Assembly: GCA_905116865.2 (NCBI GenBank)
Contig: CAJHNH020004557.1
Span: 1,086,765-1,150,764, forward strand
DNA: 64,000 bases
From: Candidula unifasciata
Lineage: Eukaryota; Mollusca; Gastropoda; Stylommatophora; Geomitridae
Reading direction: 5' to 3'
Position 1 is the first letter of the stretch. Every line of letters begins with the position of its first letter. Under the pieces are notes generated by a model that saw only the letters and a list, made by a program, of their open reading frames with translations, was not told the DNA's origin and made no database searches. The position numbers and the translations under genes were made by a program. Shown here piece by piece: positions 1 through 11,542 of the stretch.

Positions 1-189
1 CTGCATTGAAGATTGCACCGGACAGAAAAGCATGGAAAGTCCTCTCTGAAGCCTCATGAGCCACTAGGCATAAAGAAAATTGATGATGATGATGACGATG
101 AATGGCACCACCAATAATGCGACGATAAGCATCGCGCCATTTTTTGAATCTACAATTCACGCCACCACGTTGGTCACAGTCGAAAAACA

Positions 190-360
190 TTCCAAATGAA
201 ATCGGCAAATGAAATCATAGTGTCACGCCATGCACTCAACTCAGAAGCTGGGCGACGAAACTATATCCTTTCAGTCTACAAATGGAGCAAAAATGCAACG
301 GCCACCGTCTGGCAGAAGCAAAAAATTTGCCACGGCTCCAAACAGTGGCCGCGCCTATCA
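190..360. repeat. Dispersed repeat, copy 1
   Basis: About 165 bp is nearly identical to 15345-15510, including the run from CCATGCACTCAACTCAGAAG through GCAACGGCCACCGTCTGGCA. The second copy lies just beyond the 3' end of the I-group LINE at 15.7 kb, so this may be LINE-associated sequence. The reading frames across it have no recognisable product. Confidence 0.6.
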
Positions 361-628
361 TCCCAGACAGACATAAGATTGTTTCTAATTGCTCCAAATG
401 CATTCACACGTTCAGGGAATTCAAAATACACTGTGTACAGTCTATAGGTATGGTTTCTGAGAAGATTGCAAAGAATATCATGGAATGATATATGATATAT
501 ATTCCCCTGCATGTGAATGCATACAATTCTTGTACCTGCAGCCTCTCGATTTGTTTTCGAGATCAGTTAAGACCAGAAATGAAGTTCCTCCTCTCCATTA
601 CACAAAGGCTGGGCAGTATTGACAGACC

Positions 629-953
629 ATGACCGGCTCCAGCTGACGGGCCGTGCTGCTGACGTCACCGCGTCAGGCTAACGATGCGGTAACGCAGCGG
701 TTCTCAAACAAGATATAAACTATTTTCGACAGTGGCAAGGAAAGACAACTTAAATTGTATCTTTAAGTATCTACATGCCTTATTTATTATTTCCCATTTT
801 TAGCCGACTTTTCTTTATTACGCGGCAGCCCTGGCATACGCTCAGGACAAGCCAGGCTGCCTCAGCACCCAGTTTGAGAAATGCTGCGTTAACGCATCGT
901 TAGCCCGACCCGGTGACGTCAGCAGCACGGCCCGTCAGCTGGAGCCGGTCGTG
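629..953. mobile_element. Palindromic MITE, copy 1
   Basis: Terminal inverted repeats of about 80 bp run inward from ATGACCGGCTCCAGCTGACG and outward to CGTCAGCTGGAGCCGGTCGT, with only a few mismatches. No reading frame of note. Between the arms, at 695-886, lies a second hAT-like MITE. Copy 2 at 4091 is almost identical, indicating recent duplication or mobilisation. Confidence 0.7.
695..886. mobile_element. Nested hAT-like MITE
   Basis: A 192-bp segment begins CAGCGGTTCTCAAAC and ends GTTTGAGAAATGCTG, the typical hAT terminus pattern (CAG followed by GGTTCTCAAAC). It is flanked by CGGTAACG (687-694) and CGTTAACG (887-894), an 8-bp target duplication with one mismatch. It sits in the symmetry centre of the surrounding palindromic MITE. 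Confidence 0.65.
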
Positions 954-1012
954 GACACATTGTCCGCAGTTGGGATCAAACCCGGCATTACGAAGCGCGT
1001 TCGCGTGAAAAG
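954..1012 (-). repeat. tRNA-end half of a split SINE
   Basis: GTCCGCAGTTGGGATCAAAC and CGGCATTACGAAGCG match the tRNA-derived end of the minus-strand SINE at 13005-13215. The other half of this SINE lies at 3935-4090, at the opposite inner edge of the composite element. Confidence 0.6.
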
Positions 1013-1396
1013 GGTTCATTAATCTTTACAACTGTGGAACCTGTGTGTTAAATATATGCTCTCTACATGCAATAGAGCGATCTCAGGTTTGCCCGGTTGG
1101 CATTCCAATATAAACCAATTACGTGGAATGGTGGAAGAGATGTGTCGCACCATAGACTTCATAGATGTATGTGGTCTTCTTATCCAAAAACAACTGGCAG
1201 GGGGAACGGAAAGAAGAAGATTAAGATAAATGAGTTAACAAATTAAAACTATGTTCAGAGAGCTCAGTTTACCAACTGTACACACACAGGCTAGCATGAT
1301 CGTTACGGGTGCCCCAGTTCTAATCTCCTTACATGTTGAACGGAATGTCTGAGCTTTGTCACGTTGTTTTGTCACCCATGAAGAGAAGCTAAATTT

Positions 1397-1560
1397 CTCA
1401 GGGATTATCAAATTCTCAGGGGTTATCAAATTCTCAGGGATTATCAAATTCTCAGGGATTATCAAATTCTCAGGGATTATCAAATTCTCAGGGATTATCA
1501 AATTCTCAGGGATTATCAAATTCTCAGGGGTTATCAAATTCTCAGGGGTTATCAAATTTT
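1397..1560. repeat. 18-bp minisatellite
   Basis: About nine tandem copies of CTCAGGGATTATCAAATT, alternating with a GGGGTTATC variant. The unit is a multiple of three, which keeps long frames open on both strands; these are repeat artefacts, not proteins. Module B has only about three degenerate copies (2667-2725). Confidence 0.9.
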
Positions 1561-1844
1561 CGGCTGGCATCCTGTGTGGGAAAAACCAGCAACGATAGCC
1601 AACCCAGCAAATGTTCTGAAAACTTTTAACATGAATAAGTCAAGGGAATAAATTCTGGGCGAGGATTTCTTCATACTTGTTGCAATGTTGTAAAGTTTGC
1701 GGTGGGGTAGAATGTTAACAATATTACCCAGTGAATTCTGTTACTACTGGCTAGTGAATACTGGGACCGGCTCAATCAATAGTAGGACAGACTAGATGAA
1801 GATTGGAAAAGGTTAACTGGATGTTGACACTCGGTAACTGAGTG

Positions 1845-2260
1845 CCGGAAGTGGCAAACTGAATGCTGGGAGTGGCAAACTGAATATTGGGCGGGACTAA
1901 CTGAACATTGGGAGCGGCTAACTGAACATTGGGAGCGGCTAACTGAACATTGGGAGCGGCTAACTGAACGTTGGGAGTGGCTAACCCAACATTGGGAGCG
2001 GTTAAGTCAACATTGGGAGCGGCTAAGTGAACATTGGCAACGGCTAACTGAACATTGGGAGCGGCTAACTGAACGTTGGGTGTGGCTAACTGAACGTTGG
2101 GAGCGGCTAACTGAACACTTGAAGCGGCTAACTGAACATTGGGAGTGACTAACTAAATACTGTGAGTGCTAACTCAGCGTTGGGAGTGGCAAAATGAATG
2201 CTGACACTGGCGGACTGAATGTTAAGGGTGGCTGACTAAATGTTGACGTGTTCAAACTGG
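1845..2260. repeat. 21-bp minisatellite, module A
   Basis: About 20 diverged copies of CTAACTGAACATTGGGAGCGG. Confidence 0.85.
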
Positions 2261-2324
2261 CGGACTGGATGTTGACAGCGGCAACATGGGAGTGTATTAT
2301 GTGCAATGACGTCGACTGTGATAA

Positions 2325-2558
2325 CACACAAGCATGTCGTAAGAGTCCACTAACTGTGGGCTTCTTCAAAGTCAGAGTGCATCTGCCTGAGAGGCAAGGA
2401 ACCACAATAGTCTGCATACGTGTAAGACAGTTTCTGTAAAAAGGATGCGCAAGCGGCATTCAGGTTCTGGAACAAGACTAAAGTCTAAAGGTGGACGAAC
2501 AACTTGAAGTTTCCGCCGGAGATCCAGACGGTAAACCACTAATAAGAAGGACACGTTC
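2325..2558 (+). repeat. GAA-tailed dispersed element (family R), copy 1
   Basis: Family R is a roughly 250-bp sequence found at ten places in this window. Its sense orientation is set here by a GAAGAAG-type tail. Shared landmarks are GCATGTCGTAAGAGTC, AGTGCATCTGCCTGAGAGGC and TTCAGGTTCTGGAACAAGAC. It looks like a short retroposon or the 3' end of a LINE; no tRNA head was identified. Confidence 0.6.
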
Positions 2559-2999
2559 CCTAATTGGTTATCGATTAAACAAAGCGCGTTCGCATGAAAA
2601 GGTTATATTAACCTTTACTGGAGCTTTGTCACGTTGTTTTGTCACCCATGAAGAGAAGCTAAATTTCTCAGGGATTATCAATTTCTCAGGGATTATCACA
2701 CTTTCAGAGGTTATCACATTTTCGGCAGGCATCCCGGATGGGAAAAACCGGCAACGATAGCCAACTAAACAAATGTTCCGAAAATTGTTAACATAAATAA
2801 GTGAAGGGAATAAATTCTGGGCGTGGATTCCTTCATACTTGTTGCAATGTTATAAAGTTTGCGGTGGGGTAGAATGTTAACAATATTACCCAGTGAATTC
2901 TGTTACTACTGGCTCTTGAATACTGGGACCGGCTCAATCAATAGTAGGACAGATTAGATGAGTACTGGAACAGATTAACTGGATGTTGACACACGGTGA

Positions 3000-3460
3000 C
3001 TGAATGCCGGGAGTGGCAAAACTGGATATTGGGCGTGAATAACTGAATACTGGGCGTGGCTAACTGAATGTTGACACTGGCGGGCTGAATGATGGGAGCG
3101 GCTAACTGAACACTAGGAGCGGCTAACTGTACATTGGGAGTGCCTAACTGAAAACTGGAAGCGGCTAACTGAACGTTGGGAGTGGCTAATTGAACATTGG
3201 GAGTGGCTAAGTGAACATTGGGAGCGGCTAACTGAACGTTGGGAGCGGCTAACTGAACACTGGGAGCGACTTACTGAATGTTAGGAGTAGCAAACTGAAT
3301 ATTGGGAGTGACTAACTGGATACTGTGAGTGGCTAACTCAGCGTTGTGAGTGGCAAAATGAATGCTGACACTGGCGGACTGAATATTAGGAGTGGATGGT
3401 TAAACGCTGTGAGTAGCTAAATGAATATTGGGGGTGACTAACTAAATACTGTGAGTGGCT
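3000..3460. repeat. 21-bp minisatellite, module B
   Basis: Diverged copies of CTAACTGAACATTGGGAGCGG, homologous to 1845-2260. Confidence 0.85.
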
Positions 3461-3595
3461 AACTCAGCGTTGTGAGTGGCAAAATGAATGCTGACACTGG
3501 CGGACTGAATGTTGACGTGGTAAAACTGGCGGGCTGGATGTTGGCAGCGGCAACATGGGAGTGTATTATGTGCAATGACGTCGACTATGATAAAA

Positions 3596-3815
3596 CAAAA
3601 GCATGTCGTAAGAGTCCACTGTGGGCTTCTTCGAAGTCAAAGTGCATCTGCCCGAGAGGCAAGAAACCAATAGTCTGCATACGAGTAAGCCAGTTCTGTA
3701 AAAAGGATGCGAAAGCGGCATTCAGGTTCTGGAACAAGACTAAGGTCTAGAGGTGGACGAACAACTTGAACTTTCCGCCGGAGATTACAGACGGTGAACG
3801 CAAAGAAGAAGAAAC
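3596..3815 (+). repeat. Family R element, copy 2
   Basis: Matches copy 1 in module B and ends in AACGCAAAGAAGAAGAAACG, showing the GAA-rich 3' tail. Confidence 0.6.
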
Positions 3816-3934
3816 GGTCTAAAATTGGTATCGAGGTAAAGTCCTGGAAAGTAAAGGCAGCAGGTGGTGGCTATCCATAACGTCCACCTAATTCCGATTA
3901 GTCAGTTAAAAAAATATATAAGTTTTGCACAATA

Positions 3935-4090
3935 TGTTATTTGCGTATCCTTTACAGGACGTTGCAGAACCAGCTTTAGCATTATTTGACTTTTATGGTT
4001 TCTCTGGGCAAATTTTACGTTCAATAGTTTGCCATTGCCCCTGAACTATCAGCTATCGGTGCCATTGTCGAAACCAACGCAAGACAAATC
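3935..4090 (-). repeat. Body half of a split SINE
   Basis: TTGCGTATCCTTTACAGGAC, TAGTTTGCCATTG and GTCGAAACCAACGCAAG align with 13010-13165. The sequence is cut at 4090 by MITE copy 2; the missing tRNA-end half is at 954-1012. Confidence 0.65.
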
Positions 4091-4415
4091 ATGACCGGCT
4101 CCAGCTGACGGGCCGTGCTGCTGACGTCACCGCGTCAGGCTAACGATGCGGTAACGCAGCGGTTCTCAAACAAGATATAAACTATTTTCGACAGTGGCAA
4201 GGAAAGACAACTTAAATTGTATCTTTAAGTATCTACATGCCTTATTTATTATTTCCCATTTTTAGCCGACTTTTCTTTATTACGCGGCAGCCCTGGCATA
4301 CGCTCAGGACACCCCAGGCTGCCTCAGCACCCAGTTTGAGAAATGCTGCGTTAACGCATCGTTAGCCCGACCCGGTGACGTCAGCAGCACGGCCCGTCAG
4401 CTGGAGCCGGTCGTG
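4091..4415. mobile_element. Palindromic MITE, copy 2
   Basis: Same orientation and near-identical sequence to 629-953; the visible difference is GACACCCCAGG here against GACAAGCCAGG there. It contains the same nested hAT-like MITE at 4157-4348. Confidence 0.7.
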
Positions 4416-4423
4416 GACAGACC

Positions 4424-5147
4424 GTGTCTTGCCAACGCAGCATGAACCTTCCTTCGGCCTGCTTTGTTTAGTCCAAAGGAAAGGTACCATCAATATGTTC
4501 GGAACCAAGCATGCTGTAGAAGCTGCCGAATCAGAAGAAAGCATGCTATGTTTGTTCACCTGTCGGAGCTTCTATCCAAGGTAAAGTTTTCAGACTACAT
4601 TACCTCTTCCTGGGAAAAGGTTAGCATCCAGGCTGATGTTTAGTCTGTTTATCAACTTGGTTTGGCTGCACTTGCGAACTAAAACTGGCAGGTTTGGAGA
4701 TTTGAACTCTTCGGAAGTGGCCACTGGGTCGAAAAGTTGATTAAGGCCAAATGCGGTAGAAAATGATCTCTTGGCTCTTTGCTCTTTGATTTGTGAGTCG
4801 GCGGTGGTGTGACGAGAAACATATAGTTGTGACTTTACGTTGCGGAACCGTACAGGGTTCTTATCGCAATGCGGGTTCATGGGACTGAGTGAAGAGATGA
4901 ACTTGCTCGCACAGTGAGCGATTAACACCCGGTGACACAAAGTGCCACTATTCTGATGAGAATTCCCCAAGCATAAGTCACAGAAATCCCATTCAACCTT
5001 TAAGTGATATTAGGACCCACGCCGAAAGTCGGGTGGTGCTTAAAAAAAAAACACACACACATACACACACAATTGTGTCGCATTTTAGAACAACGAAAGT
5101 GATAATTACAAAAACAAAAAAAAACCTACTATACATGCATTAGGGGA
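4424..5147. other. No gene seen
   Basis: A 126-codon open frame on the minus strand (4590-4970) has no recognisable domain, no splice-site support and no repeated use elsewhere. Short A-rich and CA-rich tracts lie at 5040-5075. Confidence 0.5.
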
Positions 5148-5396
5148 GTCGCCGTGGTGTAGCGGATAGAGACTCGCCTGCGGATCGGAAGTTCATGGGT
5201 TTGGATCCTGACGGAACCTTGTTTTCTTGGAAAATAACCCTGGCTCCTAAGTCGACCAGCCTTGAGTGGGTACCAGGTGCAGTCCTGGAAAGTAAAGACG
5301 GCCGAGGCGATGTTGACCACACTACCAACCAAGTTCCGATTGGTCTCTAAAATATAAGCCTAGCCCTATATGCCCAAAACGCCTAAAGGCGTAGAA
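5148..5396 (+). repeat. tRNA-derived SINE (family S1), near full length
   Basis: The head resembles a tRNA gene: an A-box-like GTGGTGTAGCGGATAGAG followed by a B-box-like GGGTTTGGATCC. A conserved body follows with GTGGGTACCAGGTGCAGTCC, GGAAAGTAAAGACGGCCGAG and GATGTTGACCACAC. Truncated or reversed copies of the body occur near 33.6, 39.7, 41.9 and 42.9 kb. Confidence 0.75.
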
Positions 5397-5959
5397 AAGT
5401 GTTCTTTGTTTTGTACATGCACTAGAATGTCCTGTTTTAGGGATTGCCGTGAAAGACTACTTGAATCCTAAAGTAGACTTACCTTTCACACATTTTTTTT
5501 TTAATGTTGTTTTTTCTTTGGAAATTGTCAAAACATTTTTTAATGTGTTTGTCCTCTATCGGACTTTATCGCCCGATGACGCAAACGAGTGTTCAGTGTG
5601 AATTTTGTTGGACTTGTTTGTCATGCACTGGCCAGTAAGCAGCTATGAAAAGTTACATTTACTTGTGGGGAGGGATCGGGAATTTCTCATATGTTGTACC
5701 TAGTCACCTTGTGAAAATGTTTGATCGATCAGTTTATCCCTTTCGGGCTGCTACTTGCAGATTTACACTACCATCATGAAACTTAATAATCTCTGCTGGT
5801 CGGCAGACAAATAAGGCACATACTAAATACCCCGTTCAACCTTTAACGAAGATCATTATGGAGCCCTAACGGTTACACCAGCAAGGTTTACCCTGCAGCT
5901 TTATGCCGAAAAGGATTTTTATTATGAAATCGATATCTACTTTGATTTATTATGATATG

Positions 5960-6292
5960 GGCCTATGCTGTTTGTGTCTCTTCTCTGTATTTCATTGTTT
6001 CTTTGTTGCTTTCTCTCTCTCTCTCTTACTTTCTCTCACCACATTTCTCACCGTTTCTCTGTCTATCTCTGTCTTCCTCCATCTCTTAGTTTTACTTTCC
6101 CCTTTTTCTTCTCTCACTCTATCAAGCTCTTTTTCCAGCTTGAATCTTGCTCTCTCTTATCTCTGCTTCTACTGTCTACCTTTCATTGTGTTTTTCTGTT
6201 GCTTTTTCTCTGTTTCTATCTCTGTTTTTGTTCTCTATGTCTCTCTCCCTACTATTTCTCTCCCGTCAACCCCTCTCTGTGTTGATCTTTTG

Positions 6293-6347
<55 letters not shown>

Positions 6348-6400
6348 TTCAAGCCCTCTGTTTCCTGCCTTATCTTCTCTTTCTCTCTGGTTTACATATT
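5960..6400. repeat. Pyrimidine-rich tract with (CT)n microsatellite
   Basis: Long CT-rich stretch with an uninterrupted (CT)n run at about 6295-6344. The leucine/serine-rich frames across it are composition artefacts. Confidence 0.9.
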
Positions 6401-6458
6401 CTCACAATTTGCCTTGTATTCTCCCCTATACTGCAGCCTGTCGCCTAGTGTAGCCCAT

Positions 6459-6595
6459 TTTTGGTGTACCCGCTGTGCACAACTTCTGTACTCAGCCTTT
6501 GGTGTACCCGCTGTGCACAACTTCTGTACTCAGCCTTTGGTGTTCCCACTGTGCACAACTTCTGTACTCAGCCTTTGGTGTTCGCGCCTGTGGTG
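6459..6595. repeat. 39-bp minisatellite
   Basis: About 3.5 copies of a unit containing TGGTGTACCCGCTGTGCACA followed by ACTTCTGTACTCAGCCTT, then decaying TTGTTGTGC-like repeats to about 6780. Confidence 0.85.
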
Positions 6596-6799
6596 CCGTA
6601 CACTTGTGTAAGCTGCTGGCAATTTCTGTGTTTACGTGCTGTGCTGTGCTGAGCTCTGGTGTAAATGCTGTACTCACCTTCTGTTGTGCATGCTGCAACC
6701 AGCTTTTGTTATGCACCTGTACTTATCTTCTATTGTGGACATTGTACTCGGTTTTTGTTGTGCTTCCTCTATTCAGCCTTTGATTTACTAGCCAGAAGT

Positions 6800-7300
6800 A
6801 ATTCAAATACGTTTTGACAACAGTACGGGACTTTCCGTTGATAAACTGTGTCATTTTAAATGACCTAATCTTGGGAGTAATCTATTTAAAAAAATATGTA
6901 TGGCTTTGCGTTTATTGAACTCAACTTACCGTGTTTCTCGGGAAAATCTAGCAGTTTTGAACAAAGATTACTTGGTGGAGTTTCTAATGTCGGTCTGAAT
7001 GCAGAAATAGGACAAAGTTCTGGGAAAGGTTATGAATTTATTGGGGAAACCCCCAAATAATGTTTCACAAGAAATTACGCACTCTTTTTTAAAAAGGCAA
7101 ACACTGGGGAGGGCGGGAGTGAATATTAAAGAAATTAGCTGAGATTCCAGAACTTCCATCCCCACCCCACCCCAACTCCATTTTGCCTTCTAGATGTTTC
7201 TCATCTCCTTCGCCAGCCTATATAAAAGTGCTAACAGAAAGGAATAGTTATTGCAAGTTCTTTCCATTCTTTGCATATTTTGTGGAATAATCTTGCCTAA
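6800..7300. other. No gene seen
   Basis: AT-rich sequence with no supported coding exon, RNA gene or repeat recognised. Confidence 0.4.
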
Positions 7301-7480
7301 TCTTCTTCTTCTTCTTCTTGTTCACCGGCTGTGAAGTCCAAAATGGACTTTTGGCTTTGACCTTGACCTGAGTTTTGCGTGTACATCCGTTTTACTGGCT
7401 TATTTGTTTGCAGTACTCGTTCCCCGCCTCTCCCGCAGATGTACTCCGACTTCGGAGGAAGACGTTAAGCCTATTTCTAG
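7300..7480 (-). repeat. Family R element, copy 3
   Basis: Begins CTTCTTCTTCTTCTTGTTCA (the GAA tail in reverse) and continues with the family landmarks CGCAGATGTACTCCGACTTC. Diverged from the other copies. Confidence 0.5.
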
Positions 7481-8720
7481 GTTGACTGTGGCCATTGTTT
7501 TGTGTGGGTCGAGATGGTGCCTCATTTGTGAAGTGTCCTCTTTGACTTTTAACCGGTGTGGCCCCCAGCATGTCGTCCTTGAGGCAGCTCTATGTAGAGT
7601 TTTCAGCCCTCAAGGGAAGGCAGGGGCAGATCATGGGCATTCCCCGCCATCCAAGGAGGCTTCCATAAATGCAGAGCCGACACATGATGCTCTGGTTCTG
7701 GGCTCACCCAAGGAATCGTCACGTCCTGCCCATGACTGCTTAACCTCACAACCGAGTATTGAGCTTCCCGCGCTACAAGGCTGCGCTCTCCGGAGATCAG
7801 CGGGGAGCAGCCCGCAGGTCTAGGACGTTTGTGGCCACACAAATAGGTACATTCTTTTTCATCTTACGTTAGACACCTTTAACGTTGTTTCAGCTATGCC
7901 CTTAGCACGACAAAATTGGGAAGCAAAATGCGTCAGGTGTGGCTTCACCTGTTTGGTCCCAACACTCGGGCGAGTTGGACCAGTGGATACGGACATTCGG
8001 ACTTTTCCCTAATCGGTACGAATTATGATCGTCGGTCTCTGAGCTTGCATGTGTGCCGTGGGGTATAACTTTGTCGGACATTATTTCCAAACCAGCATAT
8101 GAAAAGTTGCTGCCGTGGTGTACCTCAGCGCGGTGACGACGACACTGAGGATTGACAGAGGATGTACGTAGGTAGGATCTTGCTGCGAGAAGTCGCCCAC
8201 AAGAGATGTTACTCGTCTTGGCTGCGGGTAAATCTCTCGGTCAGGGTTGAGTCTCAGCAGCGAATTTTAACCATTTGATGGTACATTTAGCAAGCTATAT
8301 TTGAGTTTTGTTAGACTTTTCACCCATGCGTTTGGGGGCGGGCTGGTGAGAGCCAGAAAGGACACTACACCTCTGGGGGCCGCCAGCTCCGAGATCCCCT
8401 GCCAACTCTGTTAATGCTCATTTGAGACATTATCCGTGGCGCACGACGGGGACGTGCAACAGGAGTCTTGCATGAGGTTCCGTAAAACCAGAACAGTAAA
8501 GGACTGGCGCCCGAGTGGGGTACGGAGTATCTCCTTATACACCTCACATCAGACTTAACTTTGCCTCATGCCTGTGACCGAAATCACCGCGCCACAATCT
8601 TGCCTAATAACAGAGATGTTGCGAACTTACTTCATAATTCCGAGGCACAAAGAGCTGGCCGTTTAGTGAACGTTGACAATATACTGACCATAACATTGCT
8701 TAGTGAAATAACAAAAAATC
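7481..8720. other. No gene recognised
   Basis: A 139-codon plus frame (7404-7823) begins inside a repeat and shows no known domain. The stretch 8340-8560 is GC-richer but has no RNA-gene structure that I can support. Confidence 0.4.
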
Positions 8721-8724
8721 TACA

Positions 8725-8775
8725 TTTACTGCAGTTGGTTCTGCAACGTCCTGTAAAGGTTACACATGACCTTTT
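8725..8775 (+). repeat. SINE fragment (family S3)
   Basis: GTTCTGCAACGTCCTGTAAA is the reverse complement of the body of the SINE at 13005-13215. Confidence 0.5.
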
Positions 8776-8879
8776 AAACAAAGAAATCTAGTTAGTTAGA
8801 GGTTTTCAAGAAATTAGGCATTGTTAACAAAATGACAAAAAGGCAAGTTAGCAAGCATACATTATTGTTTATTTATTCC

Positions 8880-8990
8880 AGCAAGTGGGTGGTGTGTGAG
8901 TTGCGCGTGTGCGGAAATGCGTGTGTGCGTATGTGCGCGTGTGTGTTGTTTTTGCGTTTTTGTGTGCGTGAGTGAGCGTGCGATGTTAGA
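8880..8990. repeat. GT/CG-rich microsatellite-like tract
   Basis: Degenerate GTGTGCGC-type alternation over about 100 bp. Confidence 0.8.
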
Positions 8991-9819
8991 TGACGAAAAC
9001 TTTTCAGTAAGTCAAACGGAGGAAAATGATGACTTTGCAGATTACGTTGTTCCTTGAAAATGAGGCCTGTACTTCATTTCTCCTGGAGTCATAATACGGG
9101 GATAAGCTGAAAGAAGAATGCAACATACCTGAGTTACATGTCAGTATAGAAGATTTGGGTTAGTGTATTGACAGGTGATGGCTGACTGCTTGTTGTGTGG
9201 GCATGATATACTAAGGTCATAAACATAAAAGTGTATCCACTAATCTGTGATAAAGTAGCTTAACGAAGTGGGAAGAAGAAAAACTACACAACAATAAAAG
9301 ATGATACCAGATGATATCAGAAAACCTTATAGAAACAGCAATAAGAGACGATACATACATCATCGAAACATTGTAGAATCAACAACATTAAGCGACAATA
9401 CACAAATCAGAAAACATATGCACGCCGTCACTAAGATATATTTGGGGGTGGGATGGGGTGGGAGGAGCCACAGCTTCCTGATAATTTTTTTGTTGTTGAT
9501 GGGACTGAAAGGGGATTAAGCCTTGTTTAACAGCGTAATTATTATAATGTGTTTCATGGCAAATATATATAATACTATATTTGAAATAACATGAAATGTA
9601 CAAACTAATATTTTTGAAATGGGGGAGGGGGGAGTGAGTGTGTGTGTGTGTGTGGGGGGGGGGGGGCTTAAGGTGACTGACACAGCATTAAAAGAAACGA
9701 CACATGTACAAGAGCAAGATAATGCACAGATGCCATCGAGACGGCGGCCTCAGTCAAGCAAATACACAAATGGCAGGAATGGATCGACACGAACGCCCAC
9801 AACTGCTGTTTCCATCAGG

Positions 9820-10010
9820 TCATTATCACATTAGGAAGACAATGTAGAGAGTGGTGTAACGGTATGGCTGAATTAGAGGTACAACACCTTATTGATGGAA
9901 AGGCTGGGCTAGATTATGCAGTAGTGTACACAGATGGTTCTGTTCATCGGGGTGTAAGATCGGGCTGGGGGTTTTCAGCTAGAATGAAGGGGGAAAATTG
10001 GGGCAGAACA
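9820..10010 (+). pseudogene. LINE RNase H fragment
   Basis: The plus strand encodes GRQCREWCNGMAELEV, then VVYTDGSVHRGVRSGWGFSA, which is the first catalytic-aspartate block (YTDGS) of the RNase H domain carried by I-group LINEs. The reading decays immediately after. No RT sequence is attached, so this is an isolated fragment. Confidence 0.7.
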
Positions 10011-10039
10011 AAACGGAGCTTTTTCATTCACAAATTTTG

Positions 10040-10480
10040 TTAAAGATTGTAAGAAGGGAAATATCTCAGGTAGTGTTGGTGAAACAATCTCTTGTTAAAG
10101 ATTGTAAGAAAGAAAATAATCTCAGGTTGTATTGGTGAAACACTCTCTTTATAAAGATTGTAAGGAAGATAATATCTCATATTGTGCTGGTGAAGTAACC
10201 TCGTGGTGAAGATTGTAGAGAAGAAAGCATACAGGCTGTGCTGGTAAAACAATCTCTTGTTACAGATTATAAGGAAGAAAATATCTCAGGTTGTGCTGGT
10301 GAAGTAACCTCGTGGTGAAGATTGTAAGGAAGAATTTATAATAGGCAGCGATAGTGAAACTATCTCATATTAAAGATTGTAAGTTAATATCACACGTAGC
10401 ACAAGTGAAAACAGCTTATGTTAAGATTATGAGGAAGATAACATCATTAATAGCTTTAGTGAAAATATGGGAAGTCAAAG
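10040..10480. repeat. 55-bp degenerate minisatellite
   Basis: About eight units built around TAAAGATTGTAAGGAAGAAA followed by ATATCTCAGGTTGTGCTGGT. Every frame contains stops in several units. Part of the unit resembles the 3' end of the coding exon at 11543-11797 (see findings). Confidence 0.85.
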
Positions 10481-10599
10481 ACTACCAGAAAGATTAAATC
10501 CGACAGGTTGTTGACGACTCACTTATCATGACAGTAGTATATCGTGTAGCGGTTAGGTATTATTTGTGGAGTGTTCCACATAGCCAGGTGGGTTATAGG

Positions 10600-11512
10600 A
10601 AATAAAGAAGGGGGGGGGGGAAGAGGAGCCACCACGTATCCTAATTATGGTGGCTCTGGTTTTCCGCACTGTCTCATTCATGGTGGCTCAGCGGATTTAT
10701 GTCGGCTCGGTTTTTTTTTTTTGGGGGGGGGGGGGGGGGGTCTTATTTATGGTGGCTCATAAGCTTTATGTCAGTTCGGGTATGTTCTTCTTTGTCTCTA
10801 TTATGGTGGCTCTGTTGTTTGACAGTGGTTTGATTGTTCTCCCTCTTTGTCCCTATTATGGTAGTTTAAAGATGTTATGGTGGTTTGGTTTTTCTTCTTT
10901 GTCTCTCTTTTGGAAAACACTCACCTGTATAAATGCCTTGTAGGGACCCGGAATTAGAAAATTAAAAAAAAAAAAACCCAAACGAATCACTTTGTCTATT
11001 CTTCTGTCTGTATATGTACTTCTGTAGCTCTTTTACACTGGTCAAGAGGGCATTACCGGGCAAATTCCTATCTCTATTAGATTACCTCTCTTTCAACTTC
11101 CACCTAAAAACCCAAAGAAGAAAAAAACCAAACCACCATAAATCCAAATAAACTACCATAATAGAAGCAAAGAAGGAGGTGGGGTGGGTAAAGCCACCAT
11201 AAAGTTCTCATACTGCCCTAATTAAGGCAGAGAAGAAGAAAAACCACCACCAAACAATTAGGCCACCACAAATAAGACGAAGTTGAAAACCCGAGCCGAC
11301 ACAAAACAACCCAGCCACCATAAAAAAGACAAAAAAGAAAAATCCTGAACCCGACATATTCCACAGAGCCACCACGATTGAGACATAAAGCCAAAAAAAA
11401 AGCCACCATAGAGCAACAAAAAATAAAAAAAAACAGAGCCACCATATCCAGGTCATGTAGTGGATCGGGGTTTTCCTTTTTTGTTCCCTTTTATCCACCG
11501 AGCCACCGCTCC
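10600..11512. repeat. Inverted foldback array
   Basis: The left arm (10640-10915) repeats TATGGTGGCTC with TTTATGTCGGCTCGG spacers; the right arm (11105-11505) has the same repeats in reverse (GAGCCACCATA, CCGAGCCGACA). The innermost parts pair well: TATTATGGTAGTTTA plus TTATGGTGGTTTGGTTTTTC occurs on the left and its reverse complement on the right. The loop is about 190 bp. Frames rich in W, F and V across it are artefacts. Confidence 0.8.
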
Positions 11513-11542
11513 ATGCTACACATGACAGCAACGAAAAGATAC

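Larger units (their letters stand above)
1340..2560. repeat. Internal module A of a 1.2-kb tandem duplication
   Basis: The order of landmarks is the same as in 2620-3815: CACGTTGTTTTGTCACCCAT, an 18-bp minisatellite, a unique stretch containing GTTAACAATATTACCCAGTG, a 21-bp minisatellite, then a GAA-tailed dispersed repeat. The two modules differ at many positions, so this duplication is older than the flanking MITE pair. Confidence 0.7.
2620..3815. repeat. Internal module B of the 1.2-kb tandem duplication
   Basis: Second copy of the module at 1340-2560, with a contracted 18-bp array (2667-2725) and an independently rearranged 21-bp array. Confidence 0.7.
621..4423. mobile_element. Composite MITE-flanked element with outer target duplication
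   Basis: Two direct copies of one 324/325-bp palindromic MITE (629-953 and 4091-4415), differing at about two positions, bracket roughly 3.1 kb. The outer flanks carry the same 8-mer, GACAGACC, at 621-628 and 4416-4423, as expected if the whole block moved as one unit with an 8-bp target duplication. The inner flanks are a different pair, GACACATT at 954-961 and GACAAATC at 4083-4090. The interior has no transposase; it carries two copies of a roughly 1.2-kb module with 18-bp and 21-bp minisatellites. An 8-bp duplication is the hAT-superfamily size, so mobilisation in trans by a hAT enzyme is inferred. Confidence 0.55.
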